The notes under the pieces: model-generated | What the model was told of the DNA's origin: nothing | Databases searched by the model: none | The model's input: only the letters and a program-made list of their open reading frames with translations | Made by a program: the position numbers and the translations under genes | Shown: piece after piece, positions 47,063 to 59,864 of the stretch | How the letters are laid out: the number at the start of each line of letters is the position of its first letter | Numbering within the stretch: the first letter of the stretch is position 1 | Assembly: GCA_947561585.1 (NCBI GenBank) | Contig: CANNZV010000339.1 | Span: 248,001 to 312,000, forward strand | From: Caprella mutica | Lineage: Eukaryota; Arthropoda; Malacostraca; Amphipoda; Caprellidae | Reading direction: 5' to 3' | Length of the DNA stretch: 64,000 nt

Positions 47063-47580
47063 GTGAGTACCTAAATGTCCTTAAATAGATTTTATTAATT
47101 ACACAACCCCTTAAAGTTATTATTATTATTCCAAAGAAAATTAATAGCTAAAATCTTTAAATTTCAATATTTCATAGAATATTTAGTAACTGAAAATTGA
47201 ATTCGAATAATTTCTATTACAATTTAATTCAATTAAATAGGGTGATAATAACTTAATTAATGTTATTATCGTTTATCAAATGTTATACGTTTTTAACTGT
47301 TTTTGTTATAAATGAAGTACAGAATCAACTATTCAGAAAACAGTATTTTATGATATTCACTTAAGGTGATTTTAATGCATTACAAGTAGTTATCCCAAAT
47401 CACTGAAATAATTTTTTATCAATTTTATAGCATTAAATTATCGATATTTTGATTTCAATGAAACTATCTAGTTGCAATATTGTTATTAATTTCAGTCTAT
47501 GGTAAAAAATCCCACCATTATATTCAAGATTTTGAATGTTCATGATTTAAAATAATTAAATCTTCTTTTTCTTTTTTCAG
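47063..47580 (+). other. Predicted 3'-UTR intron of the bHLH gene
   Basis: A strong donor GTGAGTA begins at 47063, 83 bases after the stop codon. A strong acceptor, a pyrimidine-rich tract ending in TTTTTTCAG, ends at 47580. The 518-bp interior is AT-rich without coding character. If used, the exon junction lies more than 55 nt downstream of the stop, the layout that can trigger nonsense-mediated decay. No transcript evidence is available here. Confidence 0.55.
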
Positions 47581-47890
47581 ATATTTACTATGGAGCTGGT
47601 CTACTGGAACAGGAGGCTCCGAAAGACATATTTAGAAGGCATTACCACAAAAGACAAACTTAGAATGTAGGATTTAAAAGCGTAAATCAATAGCATTGTT
47701 CAAAAAGAAGCTCAAAAAAGCTCAAAAGAAGCTCAAACTCACTACCAAATGACGAAGGGTGGCATTACTTACCAACATTTTTATATACTTTTTCTATCTA
47801 AAAATTGTATGATTTGTAATGTGTTGTTAACTATAATATATTTTAACTCTTTAGAGTACATAAAATAATAAAAGTCTACGTGTGTTTCTC
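47581..47890 (+). other. Predicted second exon (3' UTR) of the bHLH gene
   Basis: This follows the acceptor at 47580 and runs to the polyadenylation signal. The first ~90 bases are less AT-biased than the surroundings and are open in two frames for about 26-29 codons. An alternative C-terminus made with another donor is therefore conceivable, but no such donor is obvious in the CDS. Confidence 0.45.
47867..47872 (+). terminator. Polyadenylation signal AATAAA
   Basis: AATAAA is followed within ~25 bases by a GT/T-rich stretch (GTGTGTTTCTC), a plausible cleavage region for the bHLH transcript. Confidence 0.6.
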
Positions 47891-50445
47891 ATACACTTTG
47901 CCATTTGCTTCACACTTTGTTTTATAAAATATTGACTCAATTATTTTAAACATAACACATTTAGATACAAAAATATGAATATATTATTTGTTAATGTTTT
48001 TTAATCAGTATTAAATATTTTTGCAAAATATCAAAGTATATTTGAATGAATACTTAAACTCAATTATTTAATAGTTATTCAGTATTATTTTATTTTACTG
48101 GAATGACTTTTATAGAATTTTTAGATTTATATTATTGCCATTTGTATATTAAGTGTAGTTAATTTTATGCATTCCCATGTTCCTCTGTGCAATTATTTAA
48201 AATGTTAATTATCTACATATTGTCTATATAAATATATTTTATATTCATATTTATCATAATAACTATATAATTGTATTTACTTAGAATGTTTCAGTAGGAA
48301 TTTGTATACTTATTATGGATATTTTATGTAGTACAGTTTCAATTACCATGTGTAAATGGATAGAAAATTTTAATGGGTTAGTATATACAAATAATCATCT
48401 TAAACCTGACTATTGAAATAAATTCATTATGGGGATAACAGTCATATGTGAAAAATATCTACTTTAACTAGTTGTTTTAGTTGGTGTCCATGATATCTAA
48501 AGAGTATGTTGTTATACTCTATATGTGCCAAAGAATATTACTAAGTCTACTTTAACATACCTTGTAGAAATTAATTGTTAATTAAATAAAGTATACCAAT
48601 AAAAAAATATTCTATTTATATCCTTATTTCAATTAAAAATTATCGTCAATAAATAGAAGCAACTTGATTATTTATTAAAATAAACAATTGCAGTACCTGT
48701 TGTTTACCTACTGCTAATACAATTATTATAATGTTTTTATGATTATATTTAAATGAAAGAATGTATTATCAATGCAAATATGGTTATTGAACAAAATCAA
48801 TTTTACGCTTCTAAGTCAAAACAATCATTTTTTTTAAATTATTAATGTTAGAGTGACTCGTACTCATAATTAGTTAGATTTTCCTTCACTAAGTGTTTCT
48901 CAAGATAAGTGTGACTCACAGACAGACAGAAGCAATTCTTATACTTATATAAATAAAACATTTATTTAAATAGAAAATTACAGTCATTAAATAGAAGCAA
49001 ATTGATGATTTATTAAAAGAAATAATATTCAAAAGTAAATAAACAAATAATGAAAAATTATTTAACAAGTACAACAACAGTTACAATTACTACATTTATT
49101 TACAAAAATGTGTCTATTTGTTTTCTGAAATAAATATTAAAAAGGCAACCATGCACTATATCACAATTCATAGTGATATAGCCATGACTTACAGTAGTTG
49201 GCAATGCGACGATAGTGATCTTCGATATTATAATTTTTTACTTCATACCTACAAAATTTAGCAAGTAAGAAAATTTAGATATCTGCCAACATTCCAAATT
49301 TGTGCGATTACCCGCGACAGGCTTTGTTTGGCAAGTGATATGCCGCCCCGACATAGCAATCCATTTGTCAAAGATGACAAGAAAATAGGCATGTTTGTCC
49401 TAGCCATAAGTCACATGAATGATCTCCTACATGCCTGATGAACCAAATTGCATGTCTGCTGTACAATCTACTCAATAGTTACTGTAATATGGACTAATGT
49501 TCTACAGAGTAATTTGATTCTGTGTAGCGTAGGTTCTTACAAGAAAAACACATTCTCGCATATGTTGAATATAATAAAGAATATGAAGTTATTTCCAGAA
49601 TCATCGAATTATATTTTTTAATATGTACCAATATTTTACTAATTATATTTCATTATAAAGCTGTTACGGAATAATAGGGGAATATTCCAGGAGTATTCCA
49701 TTCAAACATTTCAAGTGATATTCCAAGTGTATCATTAAATCAATAAGGAGCTTTACCGGAATACCCACCAGCTCACCTACAATTATTAATACCTATGAGC
49801 CATATAGCATTGGTCAGCTTTTAAACTAAAATAACTTAGCAAAATACAAAGTTTATATTCATAAATAAAGGATAATCGAACAAAAATGTATTATTGGATT
49901 GCCGATGATAATTCGGACTTATTACACTAATATGGAAACCATTTTAACGATTTCAATTCCGCACTGAATCTTGTTTCAGATGTAAAGTGTTATTTTTTAT
50001 TATTTCAAGATTTCTCCAAAAATTGTTTATAACATTTTTTCAGAAAATTTGAATATGAATTCGTAATACATTATAAGAATATTTAGTGATAATTTATTAG
50101 TTAAAGTTGAAGGATAATATATTCATTCATTTACTATTCGATTTTTAATAGATGTGACATACTGGCCTTTTCCGACTTTTAGAACAAATAGGCATTTCTT
50201 GTATAAAATCAACGTTCTTGTTCTTTAACTCTGTTTCAATCGAGAAAATATTACCATTGACGATGTTAGGATAATGTTACGTTATTCCAACCGTTACGCA
50301 ATTTCGTATATTTGTTACTTATAATATAGATATACAGGCAGTTTGATAGAACGTGTCACAGTGGGTGTTTATTTTAATCATTTTAATACTAATCTTTAGA
50401 AAGATAAAAAAGAATGTCACGAAATCACCAATGATTGTTGTGAAC
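47891..50445. other. AT-rich region downstream of the bHLH gene
   Basis: No ORF or array. A short hairpin CTATATCACAATTCATAGTG ATATAG lies near 49155-49180. Nothing else is recognised. Confidence 0.4.
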
Positions 50446-50988
50446 GATAATACGTAACTGAGCGGTTATACGTAACTGTACGGTAATACGTAACTGTATG
50501 GTAATACATAACTGTATGGTTATACGTAACTGTACGGTAATACGTAACTGTATGGTAATACATAACTGTAACGGTAATACGTAACTGTATGGTTATACGT
50601 AACTGTACGGTAATACATAACGGTAATACGTAACTGTATGGTTATACATAACTGAGCGGTAATGCGTAACTGTATGGTAATACATAACTGTAACGGTAAT
50701 ACGTAACTGTATGGTTATACGTAACTGTACGGTAATACATAACTGAGCGGTAATACGTAACTGTACAGTAATACGTAACTGAGCACTGTGAGCAGTAATA
50801 CGTAACTGAGTGGTAATGCGTAACTGTAACGGTAATACGTAACTGAATGGTAATACGTAACTGAGCGGTAATACGTAACTGTATGGTAATACGTAACTGA
50901 GTGGTAATGCGTAACTGTAACGGTAATGCGTAACTGTACGGTAATACGTAACTGTATGGTAATACATAACTGTATGGTAATACGTAGC
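50446..50988. repeat. Minisatellite, ~18-bp unit, ~30 copies
   Basis: The core GGTAATACGTAACTGTA varies (TGGT, GAGCGG, TAACGG, CATAACTG). Each copy has TACGTA, a perfect 6-bp palindrome. The 124-aa minus frame is an artefact. Confidence 0.95.
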
Positions 50989-51973
50989 TTAATCTATACC
51001 TAATATTTTGAAATGGTGGCTATAGATTCAAATGTTATCGTATTCGAATCTGATAGATTTCATCTTCATTTCTTTTGATATGAGTTTACAACCAAATAAC
51101 TTATTTTAAACCAAAATACAACAGAAAGTTATGTATGTATTATCGAAGAACTACATAACTCTATTTAAATATAACTATTAAACTATTTATAATAGTATTG
51201 TAACTATTAAATGAATAATAATCTTGCATGCAAATACTGTGTCCCATTGATGGACAATAACTGTTTTTTTATCACTCCGGAAAAAAATTCACGTAAATAA
51301 CAATAGCACTACAAATTGGCTCAGATAATACATATATTTTACCTGTGATCACAGTGATACCTTCAAAAGAAAGCCATTGGGAAGGGTTACAAGATTCTCT
51401 AACCCTATCACCAAACACAAAAGGTGGTGACGCTCCACTGCCCAAATTATAGCGCTAAGATTTTGCTTTATAATTTAGTTGTTTTGCAGCATTGCGCTAT
51501 TATTTCAAGTACTGCCATATTGCTTGTGATCCATCGAGTCGCACGAGGCTTCTTATTATAGTCTAGCGTATGTTAGACTTTACACCTGATTACTGGCGAT
51601 GCTATTCTTGGTGGATAATGCTAGAATATTATTGTAATATATTTTCTCAATCTGATGTTACTATGTGAAATAATATCTTTATATTTTCCATTGGAATTAA
51701 AGAATTATGTTTGTAAGTAGTTTCAAATAGTGAACAATATGAATCTTAATTATTTGAAATATAATTTTTATTCGAAAAACGTATTTATAATGAAAAAAAT
51801 AGCTGTCAGTATAACCATAGAATTCAAATTTGGTTTTTCATTTTAATCAAAATATATTCTATCAAAATATATAACGTTCATCGTTTAAAACAACAGTTAT
51901 TTTAACAATTTAAACACAGATAAATTTCAATTCTAAATTTAAAATTGAATCATAGTGTTATCAATAACTTTAC
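50989..51973. other. Unique region, no gene supported
   Basis: No ORF, RNA gene or array seen. Confidence 0.4.
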
Positions 51974-52437
51974 TTACGATAGTATAATAGATAATCTAAA
52001 TTCATTACGATAATTTGATAGATAATCTAAATTCATTACGATAATTTGATAGATAATCTAAATTCATTACGATAATTTGATAGATAATCTAAATTCATTA
52101 CGATAATTCAATAAATAATCTAAATTCCATACGATAATTCAATAAATAATCTAAATTCCTTACGATAATTCAATAAATAATCTAAATTCCTTACGATAAT
52201 TCAATAAATAATCTAAATTCCTTACGATATTTCAATAAATATTCTAAATTCCTTACGATAATTCAATAAATAATCTAAATTCCTTACGATAATTCAATAA
52301 ATAATCTAAATTCCTTACGATAATTCAATAAATAATCTAAATTCCTTACGATATTTCAATAAATATTCTAAATTCCTTACGATAATTCAATAAATAATCT
52401 AAATTCCTTACGATAATTCAATAGATACTCTGAATTT
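51974..52437. repeat. Minisatellite, 31-bp unit, ~15 copies
   Basis: The core is TTACGATAATTCAATAAATA followed by ATCTAAATTCC. The first four copies use TTGATAGATA and ATTCA; the later ones switch to TCAATAAATA and ATTCC. Confidence 0.96.
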
Positions 52438-53949
52438 TTTTTTTCTATAAATTATCTATTTTCAGTACGATAATCTTCTCAGCCACTGAATCGTCTTCCC
52501 AATCTTCCATTCACGTTCTTTTTTTCTCTCTGATCCATTTCTTTTTCTTTCCCAAGATGTCAGTGAATTAGTTCTGGCTACTCAACTCCATGGGCCGCTA
52601 GAGTAAAATAAATACCCTTCTCTTTCTTCTAACATTAATTACCACAGAAGAAGATGAGTTAGAAAAAAGAATGGAGAGAAGACGACACACAGGGGACTGA
52701 ACTGATAGGAAATAACTAAAAACTGTTAGGTATCCCAAAATAGAATAATTAATATATTATAAGATATTTTCAATGTCGTAAATTTATGTATTCACAATTA
52801 ACGACTAGGTAGAAATAATTTCATTGATTTCCTCTAGTTCATTACTAGGTAAGACAGTAGCAACTAGGCTCCATGTCGTGATGCCCTAGTCACTAGTTGC
52901 AACAGATTGATCACTGCCCACAAACTAGGCATTAGAAGTCGTGAGCATCACTTTGGATGTGTGAACAAGAAGCATCTAACGGGAAGGCTTTGTTGTGTCT
53001 ATAGCCAATTAAAGCATAATGAGGCGTATCTACCTAACGGACTGGCTACTCTTTAATTCACCAATCCACCCGGTAAATGTAGGGCCAGATAAGCCTGATT
53101 TAATTAGGCTGATTGTTCGTCCCGAGCGGCTCGTCTCTGTGTTTTTTATTTATTAAAAGTCGTGCAACTTAACACGAACTAATTATTATTTCATGCGCAT
53201 TTGGAAACTTGTTTATTTTTATATTTTTCATAGGTAATTAAAAAGTGTCGGTCAATTTTTAGAGGATAATAATATGTACAATTATAATTTATAAACATCC
53301 TTAATTTGGAACATTAAATGATATAAGAATAAAGCATTTTTTTTAATATTGCAATAAATTATTTGCATTTGCACAAAAATTACATCGATTCAAGTATGAA
53401 ATTTATGTTAAATTCTACTTTCTTAAATGTTCTTAACGATGAAGTTTTATCGTTTAAGATTTTTTAAGTAACTAATAAAAGCATAAGATCAAATTATAAA
53501 AATTCGTTAATATAATAAAATAAATTGTGACTCTCAGTAAATAATGATTGTGTATTATTTTTTACAATTTTGATAATTTTAAATAAATAAATTATTGAAA
53601 TTAATTATTAAACTTAATTATTAAACATAAGTTTAATTATAATTAAATTAAGCAGAAGACTTCTCGTTATAACCATTTATAAAATAAATTCAAATGGATT
53701 AAAATGGTAATTATGGTAATTATTAAATTTAGAAATTATATTACTAATTTCTAAATTAAAAATATCTCCAATCAACTTCAACACAATCTATTAGAAAATG
53801 CTGAGTCACTCCTGTAACTAAGCTACAAATAGCCATAAAAACAACACCAAAGAACAAATTTGAAAGAACTGAAATTATCAGAAGTGAAGATACATTCATA
53901 ATAGGGCAAGTACTGTTCTAAACTGATATATGATCAAATTTTCCTGTAC
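52438..53949. other. Unique region, no gene supported
   Basis: AT-rich; 52850-53110 is less biased but has no ORF. Nothing recognised. Confidence 0.4.
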
Positions 53950-54031
53950 GGGTAAATTACGAATTATCAGTCAGTACTACATTTTCGGTCATATAAGAAA
54001 AAAAAACAATATAAAAATTGTTATTATTACT
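53950..54031 (+). mobile_element. Half copy of MITE family 1
   Basis: One arm only: GGTAAATTACGAATTATCAG, then the conserved TTTTCGGTCATATAAG and CAATATAAAAATTGTTATTA. The second arm is absent. It lies just left of the 3.3-kb element starting at 54093. Confidence 0.65.
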
Positions 54032-54612
54032 GTCTTTTTAGTTCTTATAACTTACACATTTTTTAATTAAAATTTAATTCAATAAAAGAGTAGGGTCGGG
54101 AGGGGCGAATCTTGCGCACTAAAAACTTTTGGGTTTTGCAACTTAGTTTTTGCAGATAGACGATTAATATTTGACATGAAGAACCGCAATAAGGTTTTTC
54201 ATACACCATCCAAAGGACAAAAAATTAGCATTTGTATAATGTGAGTTATTGACGAAAGTAGTGCGCAATTGAAATTGTCCTTGATGGGGCGATTCTTGCG
54301 CGCGAGAGGGGCGAATATCTGCGCACCCTTTAATTCCTTTCCATAGTGAAAAATAGCACTATTGTGTGTCTAGATACTTACTATAAAAATAATTCCAATG
54401 TGTTTAAAAGCATAAACAATCATATGATTCAAATTCAAAACTTGAGACAAACTTTTTTCGACCTGTTTACGTCAAGTTTGTAGAATGTATATTGTATGTG
54501 TGACGTCATGAATGTTGCTTCCTATTCAGGATTAATTTATGCTTGTAATATTAGTTTATCTGCAGTATGACACTATTATATTTACTTATTATGTAACTAT
54601 AAATATAATAAA

Positions 54613-55190
54613 TAACTAGATGACGGGCACTCATAGAGCGCATACTTTTGCCACCGCTTACAAATGACCTTGACCTTAAACCTGTTCACTCCCAAAATAT
54701 AAACAAATGATTCCTGAATATTGAAGCATCGTCCCGCCCAATTTCAGACAATTTGGTTGAATTCTTTTGTGTTATAAATGACCTTGACCTTTATTTTTAC
54801 CTGATTGCTCACAAAATCTAATAAATTAGTTCCTGCATGGATAATTACCAACCGTCGACCAAATTTCAGTTACTTTGATTGAATACATTTTGCGTTATAA
54901 GTCAACTTGACCTTTAACCTGACCGCTTCCAAAAACTAACCAAACCGTTCCTAGATATTTACCAATCGTTCCATCAAATTTCAGACAAATTGATTGAAAA
55001 CTTTTTGAATTATTGAGTTATAAATGACCTTGAGCTTTGACCGGATAACTCCCAAAATTTTACCAGATGGTTCCTGGAGATTAGTCAATCGATCGTCTTA
55101 CCAAATTCAAAGTAATTTGATCGAAGACTTTTTGAGTTATGTGAGCAACAAGATGACAAACAAAAATATGTCGCCCAAAAGATAACCTTA
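54613..55190 (-). repeat. Half-site-rich ~129-bp-period repeat, family 5 (nested copy)
   Basis: It begins AACTAGATGACGGGCACTCA then GAGCGCATACTTTTGCCACC, followed by four diverged units containing AAATGACCTTGACCTT and TTTCAGACAATTTGGTTGAA. It is in opposite orientation to the copies at 59145 and 62600. Confidence 0.85.
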
Positions 55191-55739
55191 CGCAATCTAT
55201 GAAAGTAATAATTCTTTTTAGATGTCAAATATAGCATATATAACCAATTTAGCATACATATCTAAAACGTTATTCAAAATACTGTCACACTTAGATATTT
55301 TCATTTTATGTCTCTCAAATTACGATAATAAGAACATAGAAGCAAATGGATTTTTCGTTCATTTATTAGGTTACGTGGAATATTCACTTGCCATTATAAG
55401 GTCGGGAAGATACCCAGGCCAAGAGAGGGTCCATATGTACTGAATCCCCTAGACCTAAAGGTTAGTCGTTGAACTCTTCCAGTCTTTCAATTCTTTCAAG
55501 AAAGATAAAAATGTATCAGAATTTGAGAGTATAATGATACTATGAAGGTAGTAAAATTTCATCTAGAGTTGTGTCCCTAGTCTTGTAATAGGTAGAACAT
55601 TCCACAACAATATTATGAGGTCATGTTTCTGGGTGAAGACCAGATCGTCGGCAAGTATTATTGTTTTACTGTTTTAGGACCAAATGTTCCCAGGAGAGAA
55701 GAAGAAATTTCAATCGGGTTATTAACAATAGCTTTTGAC

Positions 55740-56650
55740 ATTCTCTTTCAAAGAGGAAGAGTTCTTTGGTCTGTCTACAAGAAGGTAGGTTGACCCACCT
55801 AATTCCTTTGGTGTTTTTCAAAGACCAACGGTTCAGGTTCTGCGCCAGAAGATCTCTGCTACGTCCTTTTCTATGAAATCATCAGTTTTGTTGTCAATAG
55901 TACCAACGTAGTATGGCGCTGAAGACGCCAAATTTCTTTGCGACAGAATCTTGGCAATTGACGTGATCACCACTCATGTGTCTTGTTTAAGTAGTAAAAA
56001 AGTTCACCATCTTGTTGGAAGATAAATGAATGATTTATTTTTTTCATCAATCCAATAGCTGGAACCACAATACTGTTAAAAGAGGATTGATCTTAGGCCG
56101 TTCTCCACGAAAATCAGAGGAGACTCCCAAGTTTTCGAGATAGGGGAAATCTTGGATATCTTCTGATCATGAATATTGAATTGGGTTGGCTTCAATAATG
56201 AAGAGTTTCTCGTTAAAAAAATCTATTTCATACCTTGTCGTGTCCGCTTTAAGCTCTCTGAGAAGAACCTTTAATCTCTCAAGTCTCTTTTGCTTTTTAA
56301 GAAGTGTGAGGACTTAGTGTTCTCTCATTTTGTAGGAAGACAACTGAAGATCCTTCGTGATGATGGTTCTAATTGAAGTCTGGATCACATTCATGTATTT
56401 AGCTATATTTTGAATTTTTTCAAGTATTTCTTCGAGTCTTCAACATTGCACAAACCTTCTTAGCCATTTTCTTTATTCGAACAAGTACTCCCACTTCTAG
56501 GACAATCCTCAAAAGTGACAAGCTCAATGAAGCTACTATTCACAACATGGTGCAATGTCGATTTGCAACTTTTAAAAGCATAATGATATCAGAGTTGGGT
56601 TTCCCTGAACGATGGTTTAACCCTGTCATTTTAGACCTGATATTTTCGAT
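55740..56650 (-). pseudogene. Degenerate mariner/Tc1-superfamily transposase
   Basis: Read on the minus strand, broken frames line up in order: a helix-turn-helix-like piece with KYMNVIQTSIRTIITKDLQL, then SSYKMREH, KQKRLERLKVLLRELKAD, the DE-motif neighbourhood FFNEKLFIIEANP (the usual catalytic D appears as N), then VPAIGLMKKINHSFIFQQDG (second catalytic D retained) and QLPRFCRKEIW before the lost third motif. This order is characteristic of a mariner-related family. Several stops and frameshifts show it is inactive. It is probably the element's own transposase, but a nested insertion is not excluded. Fragment joins are by eye. Confidence 0.75.
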
Positions 56651-57916
56651 TTCATTAAAAAGAACCGAATAATAAGATTATATAACTATACTTAATAAAA
56701 AAGCAAATGATAAACATGTATAGTGATGTTTGATATGTTTAACTATAAATTTCACAGAAAAGACTAATTAATAACCTTAAATTCACCCTGATTTACAATT
56801 TCATATTTCGACCTATTATCTGAAATATATGTGGAATGTGTATGTTTTTAGTTGAAAGTGAAGAAATACAAATATATAGAGAGAGTAATATTAAGCATTA
56901 AATACTGTTTCATGGCCTAAAAATAAATTTCTATAGTGCGCAATATTCGCCCCGCCATGCAAAATATGGTGGGGCGAATAGTTGCGCACGGAAAAACTCC
57001 GCTAAATAGAAAATTTAAAAGTCTAGAACCTTGTAATTTTAACTGAGGCAACTTAAGTCGATGATCATAATGCACTAAAAACTTCAGGTCATTATCTGGG
57101 ATAGAAATTTTTTTATGACAAATTTATTTTTTAGGGTAATTCGGTAAAATGAATTTTCGACTAGGTACTTTTCATATGGTCTTAAATGTGATTTATTTCA
57201 ACCATGAATAAATGCCTGTAAGCTGTTTTAATTTTATACAGAGTTACTACATATTTGAGCCGGTCTATGACTATTTTTGTTATTGGGCTAGCACATTCAT
57301 AGCCCTTCAAACATGTGGTGCGCAAGATTCGCCCCGTGTGCTGCTGCGCGAGATTCGCCCCTCCCGACCCTATACGTATTCATCTCCGTCTATGTACTTT
57401 TTATTGCTTGTTATAAAGTCTAGATATCATCTTCATAGAACAAGAATTAGTCACTACCTCTATAGTTTCATTTAAAATAAGAATATATAAAAAAATCTAA
57501 ACTGTTTTCATTTTACAAATTACAGTAGAATCGAAATGTTCTCCAATAGTAGTGTTAGTAATAGTAATATCCATTATTTAACTACTAATAGTAGTTAATT
57601 ATTTATGTTCTCACGAGACGAAAAATATAATTTTAGCAGATATATTATAATACATACTTTACTTACAATGTAATAAAACATAATGCATTTGTTTATTTCA
57701 TTTGATTTATAAATAATTTAATGCATTCAAATGCACATGTCGAGAAAATAAATTGACAATAATTCGATTTCTCTACATTTAGTCACTATTATAATTCAAA
57801 GACTCATTATAATTCAAAGACGATTTAATGAGTCAAGAGATTTAATATTTATATAATAAAAAGCATAGGAATAACTATTAACTATATTATTATTGAAATA
57901 AGCAAACATATATACA

Positions 57917-59050
57917 GTGCTGGTCAAAATTATCTTAGGTTTCAATGATGTTTTGAAGAATTAGAATTGAAATTGTTTGGTCTAATTCTAAAACAGAGAA
58001 TTGATGAGTATTGGATTAACTAACAGAAAGATTCTCATAATTTTATTTGAGTGAGGAAAATAATATCAAATTTTAGAAAATTAAATATTTATTAATAAAT
58101 TGAAAACTTTGCATATGACCATACTTCTTACAAGTTTTTATAAGAGTTCTTCTGTATCTTTATGTCAAGCATTAAACACAACCTCACGAAGGTCATCTCT
58201 GGTCTCAAAAATTTGGTCTCATCTTTATGCACTTCATTAGTCTTCATCCTCAAAAATTTCTATAGGATTTAGATTTGGAGAGCAAGAAGATGAGTAAGAG
58301 TGGAATGTTATAGGCCTGAAGCACTCACATCTAAACGGCACGCGATAATCCTGTATCATCTCGTTTGGAAATCCAGTTTTCCACTTCATCTTGGGCAAGC
58401 TCTTAAGGTGGAAGCGCTTTCAAGCATTTCAACAGATATAAATAACGTTCGTCCAGCTTCCACCAACTGCTACTCGAATCTTCCATTGAAGCAGAAAACA
58501 CTCCACACCATCAATGATCCTCTCCTCTGTGCTTCGTTAGGAAGTTTCATTTAGTGTATTTTCCTCTGATTTTCATTTGTATTCATATAGTACTGAAAAC
58601 CATCGGTGCCATCGAGATTAAATTTCTTCTGGTTTCTAATTTTCAATAACACAAGTTTGATAATTTTCATCAAATTGCAGTCGAAAGCCTTTATGGCGAG
58701 GAAGAATAAGACGCTTTTGCTACCGTTTCTTTCTTCTAAGCACCTTTTCGTTCAAATGTCACTAACTCGATTGTAACTGCAATCTGTATTAGACATTATT
58801 CATCATGAAATTATCTTTTATTTTTCTTAACCTTCCTCATTACTTTTCTGTCAAGATCAGAAGTTATTCTCTTTGGATGACCAGTCGGTTTTTGTTCTTC
58901 CATATACAGTGCGAATTATTTTTAAAGTGAATGACAGCAATGACAGCACTTACCTCCTATTTCATCCACTTACGATTATTGCAGTGGGAAAAAGAAAAAA
59001 CTTTTTTTGAATGTCACAATTCTGTCTCTCAAAATCCGTCACAATTTTCC
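57917..59050 (-). pseudogene. Degenerate Tc1-like transposon with transposase remnant
   Basis: The left terminus CAGTGCTGGTCAAAATTAT, preceded by TA, is typical of Tc1-like elements. On the minus strand between ~58930 and 58140, frames give PTGHPKRITSDLDRKVMRKV (N-terminal DNA-binding region), LPRHKGFRLQF, FNLDGTDGFQYYMNTNEN, GSLMVWSVFCFNGRFE (the GSVMVWG motif) and SPNLNPIEIFED (SPDLNPIENLW motif with the third catalytic D changed to N). Stops and frameshifts are frequent. The right terminus is not found. The 84-aa plus frame at 58300-58554 is its antisense shadow. Confidence 0.8.
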
Positions 59051-59144
59051 CTTTAGCAATTATAAAAAGTATACCAAATGATAATAATTAGTGACGAATA
59101 ACTACAACTTACAAAATCTTAGATACAACTCTCTGATTTTTACC

Positions 59145-59640
59145 TTCGCAGAATGCGGGAAGGTCATATTTTCATCGGACTTTATTTATTTATTTATTTA
59201 TCATCTTGTTATTCGCTTAACTGTAAAAGAGTTCAACCAAATTGCCTGAAATTTGGTGAAACGATTGGTCCATATCTAGTGACCTGCTGCTAGAATTTTG
59301 GGATCGACCCGGTCAAAGGTCAAGGTCTTGGTCATTTATAACTCAAAAAGTATCGAACCATATTGCATGAAACTTGGTGAGACGATTGGTCAATATACAG
59401 GAGTCACTTTGTCAGATTTTGGGAGCGATCGGGTCAAAGGTCAAAGATCAAGGTCATGGCCATTTGTAACTCAAAAAGTATTCAACCAAATTGTCTAAAA
59501 TTTGATGGGACGATTGGTCAATCTCCAGGAACGATCTGGTAGAATTTTGGAAGCGATCCGGTCAAAGGTCAAGGTCAAGGTCATTTATAATTCGATAACT
59601 CAAAAAGTATTGTACCATATTGCATGAAACTTGCTTGTTT
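59145..59640 (+). repeat. Half-site-rich ~129-bp-period repeat, family 5 (copy)
   Basis: It starts ACCTTCGCAGAATGCGGGAA, then an (ATTT)n tract, then three units with CTCAAAAAGTAT at ~59343, 59473 and 59600. Each unit ends in GGTCAAAGGTCAAGGTCA-type sequence. The 66-aa frame 59298-59498 is an artefact. Confidence 0.88.
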
Positions 59641-59864
59641 ATATTTTGATTTTTAACATGTTGTTGCAATCATGTTCTTATCATTATGAGCAGTCATAAA
59701 AATAAACTTTTAATTTCTGTATGGTGAATAAAATTTAATTTCCATTATTTTGAGCTAATTTTAATGCTTTACTTGCTTTTGGGTTCATTTTTATAAATCA
59801 TAAGTAAAATTTTAAGTATGGTAACCTAAGCAATTCGAAACATGTACTGATATTCGAGTCTGAG

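Larger units (their letters stand above)
54093..57370. mobile_element. 3.3-kb DNA transposon with GC-rich inverted ends
   Basis: The left end GGGTCGGGAGGGGCGAATCT pairs with ATTCGCCCCTCCCGACCC on the right, and TA flanks both. The motif GGGGCGAATnTTGCGCAC is iterated near both ends (left about 54103, 54285, 54306; right about 56940, 56975, 57325, 57350), like subterminal transposase-binding sites. Inside lie a broken mariner-type transposase on the minus strand and a nested family-5 repeat (54613-55190). Confidence 0.75.

Noticed and set aside
58300..58554. 84-codon plus ORF
   Set aside because: Antisense to the Tc1-like transposase remnant, which explains its open frame.
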